Below, piece by piece: positions 10,389 to 21,240 of a DNA stretch of 64,000 nt. Under the pieces are notes generated by a model. The model ran no database searches. It was not told the origin of the DNA and saw only the letters and a list, made by a program, of their open reading frames with translations. The stretch is from positions 124,001-188,000 of the forward strand of contig JAPXFQ010000835.1 in assembly GCA_028564705.1 (NCBI GenBank), given 5' to 3'. A program made the position numbers and the translations under genes. The DNA comes from Apricaphanius iberus (lineage: Eukaryota; Chordata; Actinopteri; Cyprinodontiformes; Aphaniidae). How positions within the stretch are numbered: the first letter of the stretch is position 1; each line of letters starts with the position of its first letter.

Positions 10389-11476
10389 AAAACTCACACC
10401 GCACACTTTGTCAGCATCAAGCAACACTCAAAATACATCTAGTTTGACGCAGATACATTTTTAAGCTGAAGTTTGTAAAGCTCGTGGGCGGGCCTTTCTC
10501 TGCCCAATGTTTAAAACACCAACGGATCATGATTGGCTAGACGTGAACGTTGGGCGACGTCACAACAGTGAGACTGATTGGTTGCCGTCCTGGGTCAAGC
10601 GCGTTAAGATCATAGACATTATATACGTAGACGCCTCATTCTGTGCTGCAGAATGATACAGCATGGCGGCCATATTGGATGGGTTTCCTCACTACAAACC
10701 CAACTAGAGTCTATGCAGAATGGGCAGCTATCTGGTGATTTTTATTGAATTATTTAAAGAACACATACTGTATAGAGAACATAGACATTCGACATGTGCG
10801 GGATAAATAAATCTTAAGTTATAATAATGACCCAAAAACGCTTATTTATCTTCAAGGAAAAAAACTATAGATGATAGATTTTTCTACACAAAATCCTTCA
10901 CCAACTATTTGGATGGAGCTGAGATTGGTTCAGAAGACGTGTTTTTATCTTTTACTCTGCTTTTGGTTCCGTAAGTCCAGTGAGGAAGAGTGAAATAAAT
11001 TCAAATTAACAATCAAACTACTTTTTTTATCAAAACATAAAAGGTAATCATTTATATTGGTATGAATATGCCATTACACATGTCTGATTTTGTTAAAAAG
11101 CATAATCAAATATGTTTTTATTGTTGGCTTTACACCGTCCTCATTAGAAATAAACTGTCTGGGGGCGAATGGGGACCTATCCAAGATGGCGGCCGCACTG
11201 ATACGTCAGCTCCAATAGGCAGCGTCAGTCCCTGAGGCAACTACGTATATAGTGTCTATGGTTAAGACCATCAAAAGCTCAGCTAGCTGAACTTCTGCGT
11301 TGCTAGCGTTATGAGCTTTGAAGCTTGAAATCCAGGAAAAGCTTGAAAAGTTGATGGAACCAACGCTCACAAAGCGCCGCAGAGACTGAGACGCTCCTCT
11401 GACGGCCTCAACCATAGACTTAATTAGTAAATGTGCTGCTCCCAACGCTGACATTTAGGGCGGTGTGAACGTACCA
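10389..11476. mobile_element. PIF/Harbinger-type non-autonomous element (host of a nested hAT-type element)
   Basis: TAA at 10386-10388 and TAA at 11477-11479 flank a unit whose ends are imperfect inverted repeats (CTCACACCG...TTTGTCAGC against TTCACACCG...ATGTCAGC). The interior matches the element at 39403-39830 (for example 'gaccatcaaaag', 'gagctttgaagcttgaa', 'gattggttgccg'), which lacks the insert at 10611-11260. The end sequences also resemble the 44715-45455 element, which still carries Harbinger transposase sequence. No ORF is kept here. Confidence 0.65.
10611..11260. mobile_element. Non-autonomous hAT-type element with 8-bp target duplication
   Basis: The ends are inverted repeats: CATAGACATTATATACGTAG at the left, matched by the reverse complement of the right end with about three differences over 28 bases. 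The flanks are GTTAAGAT (10603-10610) and GTTAAGAC (11261-11268), an 8-bp target duplication with one mismatch. Together with ends starting CA, this fits hAT elements. It is 650 bp long, has no transposase ORF, and lies inside the older Harbinger-type element 10389-11476. Confidence 0.75.
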
Positions 11477-11479
11477 TAA

Positions 11480-12514
11480 CAGTCAGAATCAAATCACAAC
11501 TTCAAAAACTGGCTTAACATAGTTGGCTCAGTTTTACAGCTAAAATAGGAATTAAAAATCCAGACAGCAATAAAAATATTTCTCGCTCCTGCAGCTTCTA
11601 TTATAATAACATGTACATTATGCAAACTAAGTGATGATGTCATTTAGAGACTTCTGAGACAGCCAATAGCTACTTGCCATGCTCAGAGGTTGGTTCCATG
11701 TGGAGAGGGGGAAGGTGTGCTACTCTCCATTCAGGCATAAGCAATTCAACTGTTTGTATTTTAAATGCAACTATCTTAGCTCATATATTCTCTGTTAAGC
11801 TTGCCTGGATTGAATTTTGTTGTGAATTGGCGCTATATAAATAAAAGTGAATTGAATTGAAAATTGCTTAAAATGATAACATCATATACTATTGAATTGA
11901 CAGGTAAAAATAGTTATCAGGGTTTTTCCTGGCTCACTGAGGCAGAGGTGGTACCATCCTGACCTTGCGCCAACTCATGCATGAATTCTGTGCATCCTGA
12001 CTCACGTTTTTACAGGCAACATATTTTTTAGTTAAGTGTTTTTTAAAAAGAATATGTCAATTATCATGTTAAAGCATTCTTTTATTAAAACAATATACAT
12101 ACAAACATAAGGTGCAAACTTTAAACTGACAGTGCATTAAGTTGTAAGGATTTATCCACACATCTGACAGCCAGACATTAACTATTATTATTAACTATTC
12201 ATAGCCTATTAATATTCTGTTCCATGTTTCATCACAATAAGCACTGAAGGTTTAAACAGGTGTTGAAAAACGCATCAACGCATACTTCCGCCAGACCCAT
12301 GACATTTAGATTATGTATTTTTTTCATCTTGAAACAGTACTTGCAACATTGCAGAACGTTTTTGGAGCAGAAAGGAGTCTGTAAAAATCCTGAAAGTAGC
12401 ATCTGTGCAGACAGAAAAAATGGCAGTGTGCAATGTAGTAGAGAGGAGTATTTAATGTTAAAATACACATATTTGTTTATCCACTCTTCACATTTAATAC
12501 ATTATTTTTTTTCT
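11480..12514. other. No gene; contains a short L2 3' tail near 11805-11865
   Basis: At 11805-11865 the words 'gttgtgaattggcgctat' and 'ataaaagtgaattgaattg' reproduce the terminal tail of the L2-like family on the plus strand. The rest is AT-rich with no supported ORF or RNA gene. Confidence 0.6.
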
Positions 12515-12716
12515 GTTAAAAGGGAGTTTTTCCTCTCCACTGTCGCTTCATGCTTGCTCAGTGTGAGGGATTGCTGAGAATAACACGACGCAATCTTCTG
12601 TGGTTCTCTAATTTCTACATTAAACATTGTATTGTAATAACTCTTCTTGTAAAGTGCCTTGAGATGACATCTGTTGTGAAACGGCGCTATTTAAATAAAC
12701 TGAATTGAATTAAATC
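12515..12716 (+). mobile_element. L2-like LINE, 3' terminal fragment
   Basis: Contains 'gggagtttttcctctccact', 'gtgagggattgctgag' and 'gatgacatctgttgtgaa', and ends in GAATT repeats ('actgaattgaatt'). These are the last about 200 bases of the L2-like family's 3' UTR. Confidence 0.85.
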
Positions 12717-13056
12717 CGATTATACATGTATCATCTTTTTGGGGTTTTCTAAAAAGATAAAAGTTATCCTGAGGGTCTATGTACCCTGTTCTGAAATGGT
12801 TCTATTATCATTTATATATCGCAATATATATAATTTTCACAAGAAGCTGCAATGTTTATCGCAATATGAATTTCAGGCCCATCCCTAGTGCGTAATATAA
12901 AAAAGGTAGAAATTATAGCAATTTAGGTAAAGGAAGAGATTTTGACTATACTGCCATACAGTGGTTCTGCATTTTGATGATGTCATCAAGCTGTGCCTAG
13001 ATACTTTGTATGAGGTACACAAGGATACTTATGTTCAGTGTTTGTCTTCACACTAA
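12717..13056. other. Spacer, no gene
   Basis: AT-rich. The patch at 12820-12885 ('tatcgcaatatgaatttcag', 'gcccatccctag') resembles a dispersed fish repeat but is too short to classify. Confidence 0.4.
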
Positions 13057-13310
13057 ATGGACTGAACTTATATAGCGCTTTTCTAGTCTTACGGACCATT
13101 TAAAGCGCTTTAAATTGAAGCTCTCAACCCTCATATTCATTGGGTGTCGCATTCATACACCTACGCCCAGCATGGCTCGGTAAGTGCCGAGCCGAGCCAT
13201 GTTGGGCTCGGTAAGTGCCTTGCCCAGGGGCACATCGACATGTGACTGGAGGAAGCTGGAATTGAACCTGCATTGCAAGCCAACTACTCTACCACTGAGC
13301 CACAGTCGCC
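13057..13310 (-). mobile_element. tRNA-derived SINE, diverged copy
   Basis: Same family as 9957-10200. The A-box region is intact ('gcgactgtggctcagtggta' on the minus strand), but the B-box region carries a deletion of about 15 bases. A short internal duplication around 'ggctcggtaagtgcc' (13171-13220) is specific to this copy. Confidence 0.8.
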
Positions 13311-14570
13311 ACAGTTTTTTGGGTGATATTAAATGTATAAATAAGTAAACAAGAAAGCAGAACAATTAATTTTTTACAAAATATCTTTGTCTTTATGTGG
13401 TGAGAATTTTTGTGTTGTTTCATTTTTGAAATTTAAAAAAATATTTTTAAATGCATTTTGCTGAATAAATGTTCTTTAAATTGCATTCTAAACTATTTTA
13501 AAAGCTGGAAAGTGATAATGTTAGAAAGCAGTCATTTTGACATCTATAAAGAAAGAAAAAAAAGAATTTCAAAGTCATCCAAGGGAAGCTCAATTTGAGT
13601 CTGTACTCCACGTTTTGGAAGAGATGAAAATTAATATTGCAAACTACATGGGACAATTCTATGATAATGCTTCCAACATAGCGTTCCAACATTATACATT
13701 CCAAGTCTGGGATGTACAAAGGGTTATTCTCAGACTTTATCTGATGTTTTCCTTCCAAAATCTAAGTGGTTATGAGGGATAAAATAAAACAGACTCAGAT
13801 CCACAATGGGGCAGGAACTGCTGAATCATCTGACTCTCAGGTCTGTTAAGTGATCTGGTGAGAAACCTAGAGTTTAGTGATCTTGTGAAGAACTTTGCTG
13901 CAATAGCAAAGTAGCCGTTTTTTCAAAGTCCCTGTTAAAATAATGCTTAGGAGGCTTATCTATATGACAACAATTTACTCATTACTGAAAGGAATTTGTT
14001 ATTATTAAGATAGTCTTTTTAAACCATCTCGCTGCCCAATCATATATTTGTTCATATGAATGATCTATCCGGCTGGCAGAGAAGTCCTTTCTGACATTTT
14101 TTAGCTTTCTGTTTTGTTAAAGTATATCTCAGTGTTGCACGTAATCATATTCATTGTTTATCCTGAAGTCCATGCAGCATCAGCCATTCATGGATGTCAT
14201 TTGTTATTGAGACAATACCTTCTAATCTGGAAACTAAAGTTGTAGTCATGTTTGTCTTGGTTAGTTAGGGCGAACGGCTTAATAAAGATCAAAGTTGTGA
14301 AAACAGACTTCACAACAACTTTCCAACTAGTAATCCATACCAAAAAATCAAAAACACAATGGGATGCATCAATGTGAAAATTTAGTTTGATATCTTCATC
14401 CAGTATCAATCAATACACACAAAATAGATTTTGTGCATTATTCAAATATGTATTGATTTGTGTGCCTTTTCACATACAACTATAACTCTAATTATGCCGG
14501 GCCCATATCAGTCCTAAATCCGGCCCTGGGTCCGCCACTGAGACGTGTAGCTTTATAAAAATGACCGTCC
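13311..14570. other. AT-rich non-coding stretch, probably znrf2 intron 1
   Basis: No gene-like ORF. The sequence lies just downstream of the znrf2 exon 1 splice donor on the minus strand, so it should be intronic if the gene continues leftwards. I looked for a second znrf2 exon (a CPVC zinc-finger block) here and further left and did not find one. Confidence 0.5.
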
Positions 14571-14602
14571 TTTTTATTGGCCGGGTGGAGCACAGCGCTT
14601 AC

Positions 14603-15026
14603 CTCCAAACAGGTGAGGGGACAGGTGTGCGGGTAATGATCCTATCACCAACCGAGGACCTTCATGCCCTCTTCGGTCCCTGTCCGCCGCCTCCTCCGGG
14701 CTGCTGCCGCCAGAATCCGGTGAGCTGTACATTCCTCCGCTGCTCGGGATGCTGATGCCGGGCTGGGCTGAGGCGAAAGCACCCCCGGAGCCCCCTGCGG
14801 AACTGGCCCTGGCTCCGTGTGGCTGACCGGAGCTGGACGCGCCTCCAGAGGCTCTGGACGAGCCGTGTGCGCGGTACCGCCCCCCGGGCCCCGCTGCAGC
14901 GGTCCTGCCGTCGCTGCTGCTGGAGGTGGTGGACGGCAGGTCCGAGCCGGAGTAGGCTCTGGTCCGCCCGTTAGCAGCAGCAGCAGCAGCAGGGTTGTCG
15001 GAGGGACTGCTCTGCTTTGACCCCAT
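14603..15026 (-). CDS. znrf2: znrf2, exon 1 (E3 ubiquitin ligase, zinc and RING finger 2), partial
   Basis: The minus-strand ORF starts at an ATG with strong Kozak context (A at -3, G at +4). It encodes MGSKQSSPS (Gly2, the N-myristoylation position of the family), a poly-Ala run, NGRTRAYSGSDLPS, a Ser/Gly/Ala-rich low-complexity region, GISIPSSGGMYSS and GPRLVIGSLPAHLSPHLFGG. The NGRTRAYSGSDLPS and RLVIGSLPAHLSPH blocks are diagnostic of ZNRF2 rather than ZNRF1. After 141 codons plus one base the sequence reads GGAG|GTAAG, a consensus splice donor in phase 1, at the position where vertebrate ZNRF2 exon 1 ends before the zinc-finger exon. The C-terminal zinc and RING fingers, which carry ligase activity in ubiquitin transfer at endosomal/lysosomal membranes, are not in the window. 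ORF codons beyond 14603 are intron. Confidence 0.93.
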
Positions 15027-15460
15027 CTTAACCTCCGCTGCTTGGCTGTGATATTTAAAGAGGCTGGGAGTCTACGAGCCGCAGCGGGACATTGAGCCAG
15101 GTTTCGGCTGGGGACAGTTGGCTGCACCGGGACAAACGTGCTGGAAGAAAACCAAAGAAACAAACTGTCCACGGCTACGATCCCACCAACCACGGGCAAG
15201 TTCGATCAGCCATCAGTGACTCCTGCTGGGGATGCGTTGGAAAGTTTTGATACCGTGACCACTGAGCTACAGCTACCTTGGATCTCCTCCTGCTCCGGGC
15301 GAGCCCTCGTCACTGTCCGCCGCAGCATGGCGCCTGAGCGGCCGGCTCCTCGCAGCGCGCCGCCCGCCACCACATTAGCTACTACCGGCCAGGAGGAAAT
15401 GAAGTTGAAGAGGAGCAGACCCACCAAGGAGACTCGCGGTTATGGCAAGTAATTCTAACA
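14610..15460. promoter_or_regulatory. GC-rich, CpG-island-like znrf2 promoter/first-exon block
   Basis: This block is clearly richer in C, G and CpG than the AT-rich surroundings and spans znrf2 exon 1 and about 430 bases upstream of its start. A weak TATA-like 'tgatatttaaag' lies about 30 bases before the ATG, in what is probably 5' UTR. Transcription start sites cannot be read directly. Confidence 0.6.
15327..15452 (+). CDS. Possible short divergent ORF (41 codons) in the znrf2 promoter
   Basis: A plus-strand ATG with good Kozak context (A at -3, G at +4) opens a 41-codon frame starting MAPERPAPRSAPPATT and rich in basic residues at the end (KLKRSRPTKETRGYGK). It overlaps the CpG-rich block and points away from znrf2. 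The stop overlaps a weak donor-like CAA|GTAATT. I recognise no family. It may be chance in GC-rich DNA or the first exon of a divergent transcript. Confidence 0.15.
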   Translation: MAPERPAPRSAPPATTLATTGQEEMKLKRSRPTKETRGYGK

Positions 15461-15669
15461 TTTAATAGGTATACTGGATATGCATAGCAGATATCTATAA
15501 ATCAATTCTTCCTAGGAAAAATTCACATTCCAGACATCCATGACTCAGTGATAAAGTTGTTGACATCTTTAATTTTAATTTGGACTAGGAATAATGTATT
15601 TGTACCAGGATATATTATTATTGCTATCTAAAATAGGACTTATTGATAGCAGTGGTTGTTGATGACATC

Positions 15670-15684
15670 CGGCAAGATGGCGCT
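15670..15684 (+). promoter_or_regulatory. YY1-like site at the LINE 5' terminus
   Basis: GGCAAGATGGCGCTC at the extreme 5' end of the L1-like element matches the YY1 core AAnATGGCG. Mammalian L1 elements have a YY1 site near the same position that helps set the start of transcription. Function here is inferred only. Confidence 0.5.
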
Positions 15685-15817
15685 CTGAGCAGCACGTTTT
15701 TCAGGAGCTCTTACTTCTTCCCTCAAAAACGCATAGTTATAAAGTTGTAAGTCTCTTCCAGGTGGCTCAGACCTCATTTTTTGTGTTTTGCCTCTTTTTT
15801 GACTTTGTTTCTCCATC

Positions 15818-16583
15818 GATGAGTCGGTTGGACCACGAATATTGCGAGGAAATGTCGAACAAAAAGTCTGCAAGTAGCAAACGCAGTGCCCCTCCGACCA
15901 CTCCGAATAAGCTCCAGCAGCAGGCTAAAAAGAAAAACAAGCCAGAAGACGAGAGATGATGTAAAGAAGAGGATACAACAATGATGAAGATTTTGGAGGC
16001 GGTAAATAAGCTATCCAACAGATTTGACACACAAGAAAATAAAATGGAAAAGTTAGCCGCTAAGATGGATGAACACGGAGCGGTGTTGGCAGAGCTAAGA
16101 GAATAAGTTTCCTAAAATAAAAAGAGAACCGAGGGACTCGAAAAACAACTGAAGAAACTTCAAGAAGAGCTGAATAACCCCAAGGAGAAATGCAAAGAAC
16201 AAGAAAGGTACAAAAGAAGGTGGAATTTGCGATTAAAGGGGCTCTGTGAAAAAGAAAATGAAGACATCGATGGTACCGTCATCGCATTTTTATCCAAAAT
16301 CACACCTGGCAGCCCCTGGAATATGTGCGATATGGTGGACACAGTGCATCGCATCGGAAAGAAAGATCCCCCAACGCTCCAGACAGGTGATTATTCAATT
16401 TGTGAAGAGAGAGGGCAGAGATATGATCTGGATGGTATCCAAAAACTGTGAAGTTTGCAAGAAGAACGGAGTGAGGTGTGGAGGCTGCTGTGGCCGAAGG
16501 TGAAGGAGGCGCGGGAGCAGAACAAGAGGCCGTTCTTCAGAGGACCGTTTGCCTTCATAGAGAACACCCAGATCTTTCCCTGA
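15818..16583 (+). pseudogene. L1-like ORF1 protein (RNA-binding chaperone), broken
   Basis: The frame opens at ATG 15818 (MSRLDHEYCEEMSN), passes a Lys-rich segment, and hits TGA at 15957 and further stops near 16104. Between these comes a coiled coil (KILEAVNKLSNRF, EKLAAKMDEHGAVL, LEKQLKKLQEELNN). It then gives the RRM-type signature YKRRWNLRLKGLCEKENED and MVDTVHRIGKK, shifts frame near 16375 to RQVIIQFVKREGRDMIW, and ends with KEAREQNKRPFFRGPFAF and a stop at 16583. Coiled coil, then RRM, then a basic C-terminal domain is the L1 ORF1p plan: a trimeric nucleic-acid chaperone that coats the element RNA. Confidence 0.85.
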
Positions 16584-16748
16584 AGATGAGCTGAGAGGTT
16601 CTGCAGCTCTCTGGGTGAGACTCCAAGTTATTTAGAGGGACACTTCTATTAGTTCTATTTCTCACTAAACTAAATCTTTTGTGAAAACTTACATTCGGGT
16701 TGTTCTTGTTCTTGTGTGTGTTTATTATATTTTTTGCACTTATGTTAT

Positions 16749-19700
16749 TGAGTTCTAGACTTTCTTTTATTTCTTTAAATTCGAGAGGACTGAAAGATCT
16801 TACTAAACGGAAAGCAGTTTTTTTGTTTTGTAAAGAATAAAAGGCACAATTTATTTTTCTTCAAGAGACACATTCAACTGAAGATGACCAGAAGTTTTGG
16901 AAAAATCAATGGGGAGACACAATGTTACTAAGTCATGGCACCAACAGGTCGGCGGGGGTTGCGATCTGTTTTAACAATTGCCCAGATAAAATTGTAAAAC
17001 AAAAGGCTGATTCAAAGGGACACTGGTTATTGGTTATTCTTAATATTAAAGACATATTCTGGATCATTTTTAATATTTACGGATTTAACTCAGAGTCAGA
17101 AAACAAAGTATTATTGGGCGAAATTACAAACATGATCGAAGATTTTAAAGTTAGATTTCCAACAGATAATATTGTTGTAGGGGGAGATTTTAATTCTGTT
17201 CCAGATGAATGGTTGGACCGATTCGCAACAAAGCTCACGAAACACACATACAACCAAATGTTGAATAATTTTTGTTTAAATAATGCTTTGACAGATGCAT
17301 GGAGACATTTTAATCCTCTTACTAGAAAATTTTCCTGGACACGGCCAAATCGTAATAACAAATCTAGAATAGATTTATGGTTAGTTTCTCAAAATGTTTT
17401 ATATCATATTTCATATGCAGATATTTCTGTAGCTCCGGTCACTGATCACTGCGTTGTGTCTATTAACCTAGTTCCTAAGATTGAATATACTGAAAGAATA
17501 AGTTACTGGAAATTTAATGCAGAACTTTTGAAAGATGATCAATATTGTGATATGGTTAAAAAACTTTTGTTATCTGTCAAGGAAGATATTTCTCTAGATT
17601 CAGCTGGGAAAAAGTGGGAATTTTTTAAATACAAAGTAAGAAATTATTCTATTCAATTTAGCAAAGAAAAAAGTAAAAAATTTAAAGAAGCGGAAACAAA
17701 ATTGCTGAGTGACCTTAATATGTTGTAGTAACTACAATGTTTCCGATACAAATAAAGAAGAATTTTTTAAGACTGCAATCTAAATTAGATGAGCTTTATT
17801 TAAATAAAGCCAGAGGTGCTTTCATTAGATCCAGAGCCAAATGGATAGAGGAGGGAGAGAAGAATAGTTCATATTTCAGTAAATTAGAAAAAACAAGACG
17901 GAAAAAAATTCTATAAACTCCTTAAAGGTAGATGGTAAGGTTATTACTGATTTGAAAGAAATTTCTGTAAATATTTATGAATTTTACCGAAATTTATACT
18001 CATCCCAGTTTTCAGATGAAAATTCTACAAAGTTTTTCAGCAAAATAGAAAGGTTTATCTCTCATATCACCACAGAATTTAAAACAGAATGTGATTCAGA
18101 AATTCAAATCTCAGACCTTGATACTGTAGTACAAAAAATAGCTTTGGGAAAATCCCCGGGACAGGACAGTCTGACCTCAAACTTTTACCTTTTTTTTTTG
18201 GAATGAAATCAGACAGTTACTATTTGAGGCTTTAAAGGAATGCATTCAGATAATAATCTGTTAACAACAATGAAGCAAGGTGTGATTATATTAATACCAA
18301 AACCAAACAAAGACAAGTCGGTCATTGATCATTCGAGACCAATAACATTATTGAATGTGGAATACAAATTATTTACTCATGTTTTGGCAAACAGACTAAA
18401 GAAAGGATTACAATATTTTATCAGTGAGACACAATCTGGTTTTCTCCCTAACAGACTAATTCATAACAACATCCGTCTGGTTTTGGATTTGTTAGATTAC
18501 GGAAACTTAATTGATGATGGTATTATTTTGTTTTTAGATTTTTTTCAAAGCATTTGATAGTTTGGAACATTCTTTTATCTTAATGTCACTTCAGCATTTT
18601 GGATTTGGTAAAAAATGTATCAACATAATTTCAATGTTGTACAAGGATATAACCAGCGCAGTTCTGCTTCAAGCTGGTACTACAACTAGGTTTCCAGTGA
18701 AGAGAGGAATTAGACAAGGTGACCCAATTAGTCCACTTCTTTTTATCTTGGCAACAGACATGCTAACTATATTAATACAAAATCATCAAACAATTAGTCC
18801 GTTGTCTGTAGCCGAAAATTTGTTTGTAAAATAATTCAGCTAGCCGATGATACAGCCTTACTTTTAAAAGATAAAACAGAAATACAAAATGCAATGACAA
18901 CATTGTCTCTTTTTTCCCAGGCCTCAGGTCTAAAATTAAAAAGGAACAAATGTGAAATTCTGACAGTTCATGACACGATAGACACTCAAATATGTAATAT
19001 TCCGATTAAGAATGAAATCAAATATTTAGGAATAATGATTGACAGAAAGATCAAGGATAGGTTTAATACCAATGTTCAATCATTCATTGATAAAAATAAG
19101 AAGATTTTAAATAGCTGGTTACAAAGAAATATTTCTATATTTGGTAGAATATTGTTGACAAAAATGGAGTGTATTACAAGATTAATCTACCCTGCGTCTG
19201 TTTTAGCTACCCCGAATATATACGTCAAAAAAATCAATCAAGTCCAATTTGATTTTATTTGGAATAATAAACAACACCTAATTAGACAAAATGATATAGT
19301 AAAACCGATTGAAGAAGGAGGGATGAATGTTATGGATTTTGAGGTGATGAATGGAGTTATGAAACTGCAGTGGTTAAAAATTTTGTCAGAAAAAAACATT
19401 CCCTCTGGTTTAACATACCCTCTTTTATATATAGTAAAGTTGGAGGCATTGACTTTCTGTTAAAATGTGATTTTGATCCAATGAAACTTTCTGAATTTCA
19501 CAAACAAGTTTTACTTTATTGGAAGTTACTTTACACCCACAATTTTAGCCCTCACACTGCATCAATCTGGAACAATAGGTTTGTTTTGTACAAACGGAAA
19601 TCTTTATTTTATCACACTTGGATGGATAAAGGAGTCTGGGCTATTGTTCAGCTGATGAACAGTGATGGTACATTCCTTAATCACACAGATTTTAAATTGA

Positions 19701-20338
19701 TGTATAATTTGGATTGTACATCTATAGAATACTCCAGAGTAATTAAAGCTATTTCTCCTAACCTAATTCATTTGATCAAATCAGGTTTGCAACATTCAGT
19801 GATTTTTGCATCGTCTCCCTACCTTGTTTATTGGTAATCTCTGTCTTTTGGATCCGAACTGTAGTAATAAATATTTAAGATGTTCCTTAACATCTAAATT
19901 ATTTCCCCTGCCAGTTAGGAGGAATATTCTCTCCCCCAGTTTTTCTAAATCAGATACAATTTCAGTTCGATCTCATTTTCTCAATTTCTCTCTCCTGCCA
20001 AAAATGAAAGAAGTCCATTTCAAAACGATTAATAGCATTTATCCTTGTAAGGAGCTGTTACGTTTGAGATTTAATGTTCAAGACAATATTTGTGTGTTAT
20101 GTAAAAATGATATCGAAACCCAAGAACACCTGTTCTTTAACTGTCATGTGGTTAAACATTTCTGGGAGGATCTGCGTAATTGGCTGTCAACAAAGAATAC
20201 TATTCCGATATTAACTTTTCATAACATTCAATTTGGTTTGATTAATAAAGATAGAAGAATTCAGTTTTTGGTCAACAACTTTATTATTTTTGGTAAATTT
20301 TTCACACACAAATGTCGTTTTTGAATAAAAAATCCAAA
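16749..20338 (+). pseudogene. L1-like ORF2 (AP endonuclease and reverse transcriptase), broken
   Basis: The endonuclease region 16749-17500 shows LNSRGLKDL, FLQETHSTEDDQ, VVGGDFNSVPDEW, SRIDLWLVS and VTDHCVVSI, so the N, E, D, N and DH catalytic positions are present, but there is an in-frame stop near 16837. The reverse transcriptase follows in pieces: IALGKSPGQDS (18140s), SRPITLLNVEYK (18330s), a frameshift between LFLDF and AFDSLEH (about 18535-18555), GIRQGDPISPLLF (18705-18745), another frameshift near 18830, and the palm LADDTALLL at 18840-18866. The C-terminal part (19400-20338) includes a Cys/His cluster (CVLCKNDIETQEHLFFNCHV). At least four frame changes make it inactive. Confidence 0.9.
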
Positions 20339-20668
20339 CTTTTTGCACTTTAAAAACAATATAAGTCTTTTATGTCAATCTTTGAAGAAAGTTAATAACA
20401 AGAATGCAATAGAACTATTAGATTGTGTGTCAATATACATTGACTGATGCCTTTTGTCCTTTTTATTTTATCCTTTTTCCTCTAATTTTTTATTACCTGA
20501 TATTTGTTTTTATTTGAATATAATTGAACTATAGTATTTTATATTTCATTTGCTGCTAAGTCTTGGCTTTGTCTTTTTCTAAGATGGTGAAATCCCTTAT
20601 TGTTTTTTGACATTGTATGTTGTGAATTTTTCAATAAAAAAATAAAAATAAAAAGAGTGGTTGTTGAT

Positions 20669-20990
20669 TAACTATTAAAACTGCTTCCCATACACGCTAA
20701 TACCAAAGGTCTACGTCAACTTCCGTCGAGGCGCTTCAAAATAAAAGCAATGTGACGTAAACCCTATAGGGTAAATATCAGAAACATCAGGTTAATAACC
20801 AGGTTCTGGGGTATGAAACTCAGATCGTGATAAAAAAATATTCATGATTTATTCCACTTTTAAATGCCATTTATTCTGTACTAGTCATCTGAAAACCACT
20901 GAAACTGATGGATAACTGTGAAAAACAAAACCTCGTTTTAACTGAATTTCAGCAGTAAAAGGATAAAATAGAAATCTAAATCAAATCAGC
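20669..20990. other. Short spacer, no gene
   Basis: The pre-insertion site continues here after the LINE. No ORF or RNA gene is supported. Confidence 0.4.
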
Positions 20991-20994
20991 ATCA

Positions 20995-21240
20995 TGTGTG
21001 TACACATTCTTCTAGGTCCACTTGCAGACAGTTTTTGAAGGAAATGGGCTGGTAGGTTGTTCCAAACATCTTGGAGAACTAAGATCTTCTGTGGATCTAT
21101 TCTTCCTCACTTCATTCTTCTGTGGATCTTCATGTAATCCTAGAAGCACTCCATGACGTAGAGATCAGGGCTCTGTGGGGCCATACCATCACTTCCAGGA
21201 CTTCTTGTTCTTCTACCCTGAAGGTAGTTCCTAATTATGG
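20995..21240 (-). pseudogene. Tc1/mariner transposase, C-terminal fragment
   Basis: The minus strand, with frame breaks, encodes a transposase C-terminus: a 'MVWPHRALIST' region, then WSAS, and at the end LVLQDVWNNLPAHFLQKLSAS. The 'QDVWNNLPA.FLQKL' type of ending is typical of Tc1-like transposases after the catalytic Glu. Stops and shifts interrupt it, and no inverted repeats are evident at its edges. Confidence 0.6.

Larger units (their letters stand above)
15664..20655 (+). mobile_element. Near full-length L1-clade (Tx1/L1-like) LINE with 13-bp target duplication
   Basis: A 5-kb element lies between two copies of AGTGGTTGTTGAT (15651-15663 and 20656-20668). Order: a short 5' UTR beginning ATCCGGCAAGATGGCGCTC, ORF1 (15818-16583), an intergenic gap, ORF2 (16749-20338) and an AT-rich 3' UTR ending in AATAAAAATAAAAA. 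The exact duplication and A-rich end show a target-primed insertion of what may be a complete unit. Both ORFs carry stops and frameshifts, so it is inactive, but it is among the best-preserved units in the window. Confidence 0.93.

Noticed and set aside
14645..15199. Long minus-strand ORF overlapping znrf2 exon 1 in another frame
   Set aside because: A by-product of GC-rich sequence; the znrf2 frame is independently supported by conserved blocks and the splice donor.
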